Positions 25,691 through 36,000 of a stretch of 60,294 bases of DNA are shown here, piece by piece. This DNA comes from Purshia tridentata (Eukaryota > Streptophyta > Magnoliopsida > Rosales > Rosaceae), in the NCBI GenBank assembly GCA_003254885.1, contig QANT01009158.1, positions 1-60,294 of the forward strand. Direction: 5' to 3'. Made by a program: the position numbers and the translations under genes. Under the pieces are notes generated by a model that saw only the letters and a list, made by a program, of their open reading frames with translations, was not told where the DNA came from and made no database searches. Each line of letters begins with the position of its first letter. Positions within the stretch are counted from its first letter, which is position 1.

Positions 25691-25786
25691 ATGCCCATAG
25701 ATGAAATCACTGAACTACCCAAGACTCAGTTTAAGCCTGATATCACAGGCTATGGTACACCATACTATGATCCAAAGCATCTATGA
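25691..25786 (+). CDS. Short ORF, 31 aa, unknown
   Basis: An ATG-started frame of 31 codons on the plus strand begins MPIDEITELPKTQFKPDITG and ends with GTPYYDPKHL. Composition looks protein-like, with few Leu/Phe/Ile runs, Pro and Tyr well represented, and no low complexity. The frame is open upstream of the ATG for at least several codons (HTFTERRK). It sits between the 5' end of FLN2 and the 3' end of the RRM gene, on the strand opposite to both. It could be a gene fragment, an exon of an unseen transcript, or chance. I do not recognise it. Confidence 0.2.
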   Translation: MPIDEITELPKTQFKPDITGYGTPYYDPKHL

Positions 25787-25993
25787 AAGAAGTCACTATG
25801 AAATAACAAACACCCAACGCACAGTCGCACAAACCCTTTTAACAGTTCTAAAAAAGGATCCCTAGCTATATGAAATTAAGAATCAAGTATTTGTTTCATT
25901 GTCAAAGTTTTACAAGAGAGCTTGAAAAATTACAAGGATTTGATGAAAATAAATGCACATTTCTCTCATGCTTCCCAGTTGGAAGCAGTGGAA

Positions 25994-27046
25994 CTAGTTG
26001 TTCTGTTTCAAAACCTCTGCTTCAGCCATTGCCATGGGGTCATCCTTGATCTCGCTTTCCTCTTCTTTTTCCCCTTCTCGATCTTGTGTCATCTTTTTCC
26101 TGTGCAACTCTTCAGCAGCCTGCATGGCAGCCTTGTTCTCTGCCTGCATACGCTGCATTTCCTCTTCTTGTTGCTGCCGCTCAAACCATGTGTCTGCTTC
26201 TGCCCAAACTGCACAATATAAAAAGAAAAGAAACAAGTTAAGCATATAAGCATACCTCAAGCTTCAGGCTTCATTGAAAACGAACATCACCTTCAAAGAG
26301 TAGTTCTAGTTTAGTGCAAGTCCAACTTCATCTTCGAAGATGTTACGCAACTGTTTCTAACTTACTCTTATCTTTGAGTTACATTCTTCTATCTTTGCTT
26401 AATTTCACAGCTTTAATCAATGTTTCTTGGCACATTGATGTAAAATTTTATTTGAATAACTATGAAATTCCCAGACTTTACCTATGCCTATAAGAAGCTA
26501 AGCCAATAAAGAATCTAAGCATATTTGAAAGCATACCCAGATTGAATCCTAAAACCCTAAACCCAGATTTAATAACTAGTGCAACCAAATCCAACAGAAC
26601 ATCAAAATCACAGATCCTAGACGAAATCCAAACCAAACCCAATAATCAAAACAACCCTACCAAACAATTAATCAATCAATTAACCCATCTGAACAAATTA
26701 AGCTGGCAATCGAAAACACCAGAATAGAGGTGCAATACTTACTGGGCTGAGCGGCCCAACCCTGTTCACCACCCTTGATTTTCTCAGGGAGGGCGTAATT
26801 GACTGTGAGGACGCGGCCGTATAGCTCGGCGCCGTCCATGTTGTCCATGGCGGCGGCAGCGTCCTCTCTCTCCAGGAATGTGACGAAGCCGAAAGAGCGG
26901 TGCTTCTGGGTGGCTTGGTCGAGCGGCGTCTTCACGTCCTTTATGTCACCGAAGGGTATGAAGGCCGCGTGTAGAATGCCCTCGTTCACCTCCTCTGCCA
27001 ACCCTCCTACGTACAGTGTGTTCTTTTGCACTGCTTGCTGCGCCAT
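25994..27046 (-). CDS. Small RRM protein, AtE1/PPIE N-domain type
   Basis: Two exons on the minus strand, 519 nt, 172 aa: 26743-27046 and 25994-26208. One RNA recognition motif fills residues 9-87, with RNP2 LYVGGL (11-16) and RNP1 RSFGFVTF (50-57). The stretch [10 protein letters not shown] followed by [14 protein letters not shown] closely resembles the RRM of human cyclophilin E (PPIE/CYP33), a spliceosome-associated protein. No cyclophilin domain follows here. Instead there is a [11 protein letters not shown] motif and a Glu/Gln/Met-rich coiled-coil-like tail ending in an acidic and Lys-rich segment. This is the plant arrangement seen in Arabidopsis At1g13690 (AtE1, about 177 aa). A nuclear role in pre-mRNA processing is inferred. 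The start is the ATG at 27046; the in-frame GTG upstream is not a plant start. Confidence 0.86.
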
Positions 27047-27671
27047 TGATTCCTTTGGATTCACTCTTCCTTCTTGTTTCTTCTGCTGCTGCTTCTTCTT
27101 TTTAAGTTTTCAGTTGTCACTTTGGTCTCTGCGTCGCCGACTCTGCTTATGGGCTTCGTCTACATAAGACCCGCTGTAGTAGGCTTTCAACTGGAGTGGC
27201 CCATTATTCTTCAGGGGGCTACCATCTGTGATTGGATTTAGGAGTGGGATTAGAGCTTCACAAAAATTTGAACATTATATACCTAAAACCTAGTTTTTCC
27301 TTTTTTTCTAAAATTTCCCATTTTATCTTTATAAATATATTCCACACAAATATATATATATATATAATGAAACCCAAACTTAACAATATTCCCACGAATA
27401 TCTTGTAACTTTCTGTATTACCCAATTAGAGAATGGAGACCCACAAACAAACAAGTCATGAATTCCCAAATTTCAATGACATACATCTCCTTAAAATATG
27501 TAAAGTCAAATTTGAAATTCATACATCAATCTTTCAATCATAATACGAATATCCTCATTACTTGTGAAGATTTTAAAGTAACAATGGGCTAGTTCTTTCA
27601 GTTTCTATTCTCCTAATTATATAAAATTGTGATGACTAATTTTCTTTTAACCGGGGCAAAATTGTATTGAA
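27047..27671. other. Spacer: RRM gene promoter and cytochrome b5 3' UTR
   Basis: About 620 bases between two minus-strand genes. It holds the TC-rich leader of the RRM gene (minus-strand GAA/AGC-rich near 27070-27105), an AT-rich stretch with (TA)n at 27350-27366, and the 3' UTR of the cytochrome b5 gene. No separate gene is seen. Confidence 0.5.
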
Positions 27672-28163
27672 TCACTTCTTGCGCAAGTACAAGAAACCAA
27701 GAGCCATAGAGATGCCAGCAACAGCCACAGGGACAGCCCAGTATTGCTTTGTCAAGTTCATGAGCTTTTGAGGATAATCGGTTGGTTGATTCTTAGAGAT
27801 GATCTCAAGCTCCGGAAAGTCTAAGGAAGAGGTGTCCAGCTCTCCAATGCAAAAGGTTTCCATGAGCTCCTTTGAACTCTTACTATGCCCAGCATCTTCA
27901 AAATCATCAGTTGCATCCCTTCCTTTAATAAAATTATATCAGCAAGTCATATCAAGAACTTATATTTGTATCTACATTGCTTTAGATGATTTTCTGAAAC
28001 AAATTCCTTATGGTGCAGTCAAATAAATTGAGAAAATTATCCCAAAAGGAAGCATTAGAATATACCAGTTGCAGAAAGGACTACATCATCTCCACCGGGG
28101 TGCTCATCCAAATATGATGACACATCATACACCTGGGATTAACAAATACATGAGAATGAGGCG

Positions 28164-28209
<46 letters not shown>

Positions 28210-29470
28210 TCAAATTGTACTATCTATGAAATATGATAATAGTATGCAACCATGACCAGAATAAGACATGATGATAGCAACTTAAAAAAACAAGCAACCA
28301 TTACAAAAGTAAAGTCAAAATTCCTTGATTACATATAGTCACAAACTCATGAGTAAACACAATCAAACTGATATCTTGAAAACTGATTTCACAATGGGAA
28401 ATCAAGGCATTATTTGGATAATATAATGCCCTCCTATATTGAAGGGCTGTCCTCATTCTGCAGACTCCAAATCTCGTTTATTTAAGATGGCAAAGAAACC
28501 AAGATACTAAACAAATTCCAACTATGGAAATGGAACTTATACAAGTGACCCAAATCCAGACAGCAAACAGTAACCCAGTGCGCATGAACTACCACCCAGG
28601 GAATTTGTTCTTTGCTATTGATGACAAAGGCAATATGAAAGAATGCATTATAAGAGAGAAGCCACATGAGAACTTATAAATACCAAAGCACAGTGGGCAG
28701 CAATAAATGGATTGTTATACTGACCAACCAAATGTGTACTTAAACAGTCACCAGTTCATTTTATGAAAAAATTGCTTTAGGTAATTTCTGGTACAAAGCC
28801 AAATACAATTTAACAGAATACAGCAAGCTTAAAAATCTATATGTTTATACTATGAGGACCATTCACCTGTAGTTTAAATAATTTTGTGAAAGCAATTAGG
28901 AAACAGCAAGGACAGCAAAACCATACATACAGATCAATCCTGATTACAATCTAAACAATAGCCTCTAAGTCTGCATTTATGATTGAAATTTTGAAACAAA
29001 CTCTATAATATGACACAAATGGTATTAAGTAGATTATGGGTTTTCCAGGTAGTATTCGTAAGTCTCACTCTTTGACCTCCCATGACCTAAGATTAAAAAA
29101 TAGTGAATAATAACATCTTGGAACAGTATGAACCTCCCTAATACATAACAACCCGAAATCAAAATACTATATAAAATTAGCTAGAGAGCCAAACTACAAT
29201 ACAGTCAAGGATGTGAAGTAGAGGCAATACATATCTGAAAATAAAGCAATAAACATAATACCCACAAAGAAGAACTAAGAAACCAGTACAAACAATTAAT
29301 GAAGGTGATGTAGTTTTAGCGTTTTGCCTTCAACTCATAGAAGGCCACGAAGATATATGATTAGAAAGAGAAGGGTAGACTACCTTGCCATCAATGACGA
29401 CCCAGCAGTTGTCTTTGGTGTTGTGCTGGGAGGCTTCTTGCATTGTGTAGAGCTTCGTCAGCGTCGGCAT
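27672..29470 (-). CDS. CB5: Tail-anchored cytochrome b5
   Basis: Three exons on the minus strand, 405 nt, 134 aa: 29384-29470, 28066-28132, 27672-27922. The haem domain carries the two axial histidines, H40 in [11 protein letters not shown] and H64 in [10 protein letters not shown], and [16 protein letters not shown] at the start of the b5 fold. The C-terminus is a single hydrophobic segment ([18 protein letters not shown]) followed by RKK, a tail anchor of ER-type b5 proteins. It donates electrons to ER desaturases, hydroxylases and P450s. Length and organisation match plant microsomal b5 isoforms. I cannot choose an isoform letter with confidence, though the N-terminus [14 protein letters not shown] resembles the CB5-A class. 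An in-frame non-ATG extension upstream is leader sequence. The gene is divergent from the RGP gene, with 526 bp between start codons. Confidence 0.92.
28166..28208. repeat. (GA)n microsatellite
   Basis: A GA dinucleotide run of about 17 uninterrupted units, then a short imperfect extension, lies in intron 1 of the cytochrome b5 gene near its acceptor. It reads as CT on the coding strand and may act as part of the polypyrimidine tract. Confidence 0.9.
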
Positions 29471-29996
29471 CGTTGCGGATTTGGTCAACCAAGCTCGGAG
29501 GTGATTCTTGCCTCCTGGGTGCCCCGACCAGATATTCTCTCTCCCTGTATCTCTCTCTCTTATCTCTCTGTCTGTTGAATCTTCCTTGGGCTTAACCACT
29601 ATAGAAGGCCCAATGATTGATAGCCAGAGAGGCCGAGAGAAAGAAACCTAGCTATGACTTGTGTGGAGAGGAGGTTAGTGTTACTATTTAGTGAGCTGAT
29701 TCTGAAACTAGGCCCAACTTTATGCAACCAACTTGTGGCCCAAATAGGGTCATAGCCCATTTCAGGTTCGATTGATCAGTCAACTACTCAACTGCCTAAA
29801 ATAAGTTTGACATATTTATATTTTCCAAAAATCCAGGAAAAATAAGATATTTAGTGGGATATGATCATATGTCATTAATTAATTAATTTACATATACTAC
29901 GAAGACAAACCCCACCTTCTTCGTAGAGTCGAATCCGATTCTACGTCTGTGTCTGTTTGCAGTTTGTATCTCTCTCTCTCTCTCTGTGTTTCAGCA
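29471..29996. promoter_or_regulatory. Divergent promoter region, cytochrome b5 / RGP
   Basis: The 526 bases separate the start codons of two head-to-head genes. A GA/CT-rich patch lies near each start (29541-29575 and 29971-29985), consistent with pyrimidine-patch core promoters. ATTAATTAATTAATTT at 29876-29891 is an AT-rich candidate for the RGP core. Whether regulatory elements are shared cannot be told from sequence. Confidence 0.45.
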
Positions 29997-32082
29997 ATGG
30001 CGGGAGCTTCGGTCCGACCCACGCCGATCCTGAAAGACGAACTTGATATCGTGATCCCGACGATTCGCAACCTGGACTTCTTGGAAATGTGGAGGCCGTA
30101 CTTCGAGCCGTACCACCTGATCATCGTCCAGGACGGTGACCCATCAAAGACCATCAAGGTCCCCGAAGGCTTCGACTACGAGCTCTACAATCGAAATGAC
30201 ATCAACCGCATACTGGGTCCCAAGGCCTCTTGCATTTCCTTCAAGGACTCTGCTTGTCGCTGCTTTGGCTACTTGGTCTCTAAGAAGAAGTACATCTTTA
30301 CCATTGACGATGATTGCTTTGTAAGCTCCCTATCTCTCTGTTTTTAACTGGTTGAAATTTTTAGGTTCAATTGGTTGGAGCTTGAAGTTTTTATGCTATG
30401 GGGTTCTAGGTTTGGAATGGTTTGTTTAAGATTTTAGTCGATATTGGATTTTGCGAGTCATTTTTGCCTCAAAAGTTCCAAGGCAATTTGCTTTCTTTGT
30501 TTGTTGGTGTCATTATTTTCTGAGTTCTGACTTATATGGGTGATTAAACTGAAGCATATTGCTTGTGATTGTGGTTCTATTTTATTTCAAAACAAGTGTT
30601 TGATATATATATTTTCACATTTGCCCAATTTCTGCTAATCAACTTAATCTGTTGTTATGAATTATATGTGATTCTTGTTATCAATTATACAGGTTGCCAA
30701 AGACCCATCTGGAAAAGAGATCAATGCACTCGAACAGCATATAAGGAACCTTCTAAATCCATCAACTCCTTTGTTTTTCAACACTCTTTATGATCCATAC
30801 AGAGAAGGTGCAGACTTTGTTCGTGGATATCCTTTTAGCCTCCGTGAGGGCGTCCAGACTGCTGTTTCTCATGGCCTCTGGCTCAACATCCCTGACTATG
30901 ATGCTCCCACCCAGCTTGCCAAGCCTCTGGAAAGGAACAACAGGTATAATGATTTATGATCCCAAATAACACAAATACTAATTGTATGCTTCTCTTTCTT
31001 TCTGTTTAAACTGAATTACTACTAACAAGCCGGTCCTTACCTAATTGTCTGTTCATTCTTGTTAAAAACTTTTCAGGTTTGTTGATGCAGTTATGACAAT
31101 ACCCAAGGGAACCCTTTTTCCTATGTGTGGTATGAATTTGGCATTCAACCGCGAACTGATTGGACCTGCAATGTACTTTGGACTCATGGGTGATGGTCAG
31201 CCAATTGGAAGATATGATGATATGTGGGCTGGCTGGTGCATGAAGGTAACTTGAATTGTGACTTTATTATTTACCCTGTTTAAATCCATTGAGTGTTTTG
31301 TAGTTACTTATCGCTATTCTAAATATAAATAACTAGCAAGTCACAAGGGTTTACTTGGTGGTTTAAATTTCTTTGGGTGAAATCATAGATGAGTTATGTA
31401 CTTGTACATTAGAAGCTTTGAATTAGGTGTATTTACCACCAAATTTGTGTACAAGATATCACTAACTTGTGGTTTTAATTATTAAGAAAAAGAAAATGGC
31501 ATATTTGGTCTATAGTTCTGTCAGTGGTCCCTTTGTGTGTTGTGGGGGATGAATCAAGATAATTTGGCATGAAATTCAAACAGCCCCGTCACAATTTACA
31601 GACTTTGAGGTGATGCCCTGAGAAATATAGTGCCTTTTTAACTTTCTAGATGATTCAACCTGTCTTTTGTATTTGCCAGTTTACTTTGAACCTTTGATCA
31701 TCATGAGGGAGAAACTTAAATCACATTAATATGCTTGTAGGTTATATGTGACCATTTAGGATATGGAGTCAAAACTGGTCTGCCCTACATATGGCACAGC
31801 AAAGCCAGCAATCCCTTTGTAAACCTCAAAAAGGAGTACAATGGTATCTTCTGGCAAGAGGAGTTGATCCCCTTCTTCCAAGCTGCAGTCCTTCCAAGAG
31901 AATGCACTAGTGTTCAGAAATGCTACATTGAACTCTCTGAGCAAGTCAAGGCTAAGCTTGGCAAGATTGACCCCTACTTTCTTAAGCTAGCAGATGCTAT
32001 GGTTACTTGGGTAGAAGCTTGGGATGAGCTTAATGCATCTGGAGAAAACTCTGCAAAGCTACCCAGTGGCCCAGAAAAGTAG
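29997..32082 (+). CDS. RGP: UDP-arabinopyranose mutase / reversibly glycosylated polypeptide
   Basis: Four exons, 1086 nt, 361 aa: 29997-30320, 30693-30943, 31077-31245, 31741-32082. The enzyme interconverts UDP-arabinopyranose and UDP-arabinofuranose at the cytosolic face of the Golgi, supplying arabinofuranose for cell-wall pectins, arabinoxylans and glycoproteins. The protein spans the whole RGP family domain: [20 protein letters not shown] at the start, the IDDDC acidic motif (DxD-like, metal and nucleotide binding) at the end of exon 1, [11 protein letters not shown] with the conserved Arg used for reversible self-glycosylation, and [21 protein letters not shown] across the exon 3/4 junction. 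There is no signal peptide or membrane segment, as expected for this soluble, Golgi-associated family. Arabidopsis RGP1 is 357 aa. The ATG follows a (CT)n leader and has a good context (GCAATGGCG). Confidence 0.95.
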
Positions 32083-32254
32083 ATGTTGATCAACAGTAAT
32101 TTGCCTCAGATGGCTTCAGATTTGGTAGTTGCTTAGTGTTTTTACTTATTATAATTATTGTTACTATTATTATATTCATTTTAGAAATTGGATATTTTTT
32201 CCTTGGATGAAGAAGCTTGAGAGCATTTTATGTATTTCGGCAGATGCAGTACAT

Positions 32255-32340
32255 ACCTGGGTTGACCTAGTTGGTTGAGGACAAAAACTCCTCTTCTACA
32301 CACCCGGATTCAAACCCCTCCCCCTTCCCTGTAGTCTTAT
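32255..32340 (+). mobile_element. tRNA-derived SINE fragment
   Basis: An A-box-like stretch (GACCTAGTTGGTTGAGG, 32264-32280) is followed by a good B box (GGATTCAAACCCC, 32306-32318) within 40 bases. The block is embedded just downstream of the RGP 3' UTR and has no convincing tail. It is probably a truncated SINE head. Confidence 0.45.
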
Positions 32341-33059
32341 CTTTAAAAATTTGATTGGCTCATATGATTAGATTGTTGTGGTTGTGCAACATCAATATAT
32401 TATTTGATGTTTGTGGCATTTGAATTCGAGCATAGTGAGTTTGAAATTTGAATTGAAGATGGCTGAAAATAGTTGTTTGTGGTCCCTTTGCTTGTAATGG
32501 ATCTCCAAAGTGGTAATATGTTCAATTAGCGCATGGAATTTTCAAGGAAGTTTCGTGTCCTGGGTTTTCAGGTTGTCACTTGTTAAGGCTTATTTGTGGA
32601 TCATTCTATAATAGACTTTTTAACTAAGAACATATTTTTTCGTTGTAAGGTTGTAAATAAACAGCTGAAATATAATGAGATATTCAAGCCAAAACAAAAT
32701 AATTAATATAATGAGATGCTGACATGCTGTTCACCTTATATAGACTTCATTACAGGGAATTTATTTGGTGGGGTTTGAATTTGAACTAAGGATTAGTAAT
32801 TCAAAAATCAGGACCCTACATTTTAATACGTTCAAAACTATTCAATAAAATAATTTAGGGACCATTTTAAAGATGGATCCAGGCATCCAGCTTAACCCTC
32901 GACCATGCTGAATGGAAAACAGTAAGTAGGAACTTAATCTGCACTACTAGGACAAGAGAAAAGTATACATCTGCATTAGTTCAAGTGTATCAAGTGTAAG
33001 ATGAGTATCCATATATCTCAGTCCACAGGCATGAGACAGAAAAATGACTTGTTTACTTG
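32341..33059. other. Spacer between convergent genes
   Basis: About 700 bases, AT-rich, holding the 3' UTR of the minus-strand FYR-WD40 gene at its right end. No gene or strong repeat is seen. Confidence 0.45.
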
Positions 33060-36000
33060 TCAATTTACAGAAGATTTTTTTGAGTGCACATAAACTAGCA
33101 ATTCATTGCCCCCAGCCACGGCCACAGCACCTGACCTTGAATCATCGATAGCAATACATGAAACACTGCCACCTGATACCATCAGAAAACACTATAAAAA
33201 GCAGAAAACAGGTAAAACAACTCAGCAGCTTTATTTGAATCCGAGGCAGAATGAACCACAATTAAAACCACAGCAAATGTAGGTCTTATAGTGATGCATG
33301 TTTGTGGAATGAAATCTTCCGTGGAATGACTTGATGAAGTGCTGCTTCTAGTATCAATTGCTTTTATTTATGGTTCTACTTCTTACATTGTTATGATAAT
33401 AACGATTGATCCATTGCATACCTTTGAAACGATGCATAGCACCAAGTTTAGTTCCAGTAGATAATTCCCACATGTACACTAGTCCATCACAAGTACCACA
33501 GATTCCTTGACCAGCTGATGCACCAATCACAGCAGCCCTGCATAGCGAGTTCAAAAGTCAATAAACAGCTGAAGTCAACATTATTTTGGTTGTACACCCT
33601 CAGATTTCAAAAAGTTAGTAACATCAGCAATACATTCTAAATCATCAAAGAAACACATGCTTGAGGTATTTGAAGTCTAATAGTTTATTTTCCTTTTTCT
33701 TATTTTTTCTTTTCTGAAGTTCATCTAACTCAATGTATAATCCTTCAATTTCATGAACTTCAATGGCCAGAAAAGTTCAGATTTGAATAATTCAATCCCA
33801 GTGTATGAAAATAAAAGGTCAACGCACCTGGGATCCAATGGACTTCCGATGACCACCATATCTTTCACCAGCAGAGCAAGCCTCCACCATCCCACTGGAT
33901 TTGGGTGGCCATCGCCTGATATATAGTCTTCTTGAGCATCACAAGAGGATGAGACAAGAAGCCAGACAGCAACATCTTCCCCCTCTATTGGAAATTGATC
34001 CTCAAAGGTGGTAGCCATCATTTGTTTGACATGTTCTTCCATTTCGGAGTAGCTGGAAGCAGGCAATTTCATTGGCCAAGTAAAGAAACTGATAGGAAAG
34101 AATTGACAAATTGAAGCGCTTGATGCAGAGAACCTTGACACAAGGATGCGTTTAGAAATATCCCTGAAAGAAACAATTGCTGCCTTTTAGTACTAATCAA
34201 GTTTAAAGAAATGAAATTTTTTTCTTAGACTGATGCCAATTAGCAAATATTTCCTTTTTCTGATTGGTAATTTTTCAAAAACTTGTTTCAATAATAATTA
34301 GGTCAATCACAAACCTACAACCTATTATATTCACCATTCATATAACAGACCAACCTGCATCTGATATGAATTAGACAACAGAATTTATGGTGTGAAAATT
34401 TTGATCGAAAGTGTATAACTGATTATGTTCGTTTTGTTGATCCAGATGAAAGAACTAATGTTTCACTCAAAAAGGCAATCCAGACCAGAATTCCAGATCA
34501 AGTAACACAACTAGGATCCATCATCAAGTCTATATGATTCCACATACTAGTGATATTTCACTTGATGAAGTAAGAGTATAGACCACTTGTGTGCAGTATG
34601 CCTTCTGAGTAGTTTAAGAAAGCCATACCATAAACTGAATTCACCACAACCATTATGGCCAACAACTAGATGAGTAGAATTTGGAATTCTCTTCAACTCC
34701 ACTATGCCAGGGGAGATGCAATCATCATCTGGCATGACAAAACTCTCTATCTGTGCACTGCAATCATGGAATTTCAAGTCCAGTTAAACTGCAATTAATA
34801 GATAGATATGGAAACAGGTCAAATTAGCAAATAGATGTTGACAAACATGAAAATGGTAGACAACTTATCGGGTTCCATCAGATTTAAACATGATTGGTTG
34901 CCTATGAAGTTGGGAAAATGAAGCTCAGACCAACACAACTGTGCACATAATACATACAAATAGACATTTCCTAAAGTTATATCAAGTCTCACTTCCCCAC
35001 TGAACCAATGGTTGATGTGAATTGATGGCAGTCAATAGTCAAACATTGGGTTGTGACACAAGTAAACCTGTTATAATGAAAATTGAGCTTAAAAGTATGA
35101 CGCCTACAATTGTATCAGAGGTGTTGAGAGAAAGGCTTTAGAGACTCACCTCCATGTTGAATTCATAACCCACAGATGCAGTCTGCCACTCTCTCCAACA
35201 GCAACAAGATTATTAGGTTCACAAACCAAGAGACATTGTAAACTGTCTACTGCTTTCAATCTTGCCACCACTGAAACATAACCAAGTTTTACTTGCACAA
35301 TCTTCACTGCATTCTCCTCAGAGCAGCTTGATGCACATGTAGAGCACAAACAATGGGTACTCCCTTGCCTGAGAACATTTTAAAGAAAATTATTACTAAT
35401 AACTTTACTCTCAATTCATGATACTTACTAAATTCTGCAAAGATAGTTAACCTGCAGTAAGGTGTTTGAATGCTGTCAAGTAAAACAAGACACTGCCCAT
35501 CTGGGGTGAACTGTAAAACGGATCTTTCCAGAGCAACCTAACAAAGAGTAACACATACGTCACAAAATTAACAATAAAGCAGACAAGCCCACCAACCCAA
35601 ATACAAAAGAACTTACTCTACCAAAATAATCCTTTATAATCGGCAATGTTACTGGTGTGTGACCAACAAAAGAAGGGTGTCCAACCCTTGGTTCCCCAAT
35701 TGCTACATTATAGATGAACAGGCTTCTGTCTTTATCAACCAGAAGGCCACATAAAACACAAACATAAATTTCATTCCCCTTTGTGCTCAACAATACTGAC
35801 AAAACAGGAACTGGAAGGGAATAGCATCCCACAAACTCAATAATGCCCGCTAGTTCATTATTAAGTTCCATACTGTGAGGCTTCAAGTCTAAACTATATG
35901 GAATACCATTGGGATCAGAAATGACGCTCATCCCCTGTTTCTGAGATGCTTCAGTGTCATTTAACTGTAGGAGGTTCTCGTGCCTAACCACATCCTTGTC

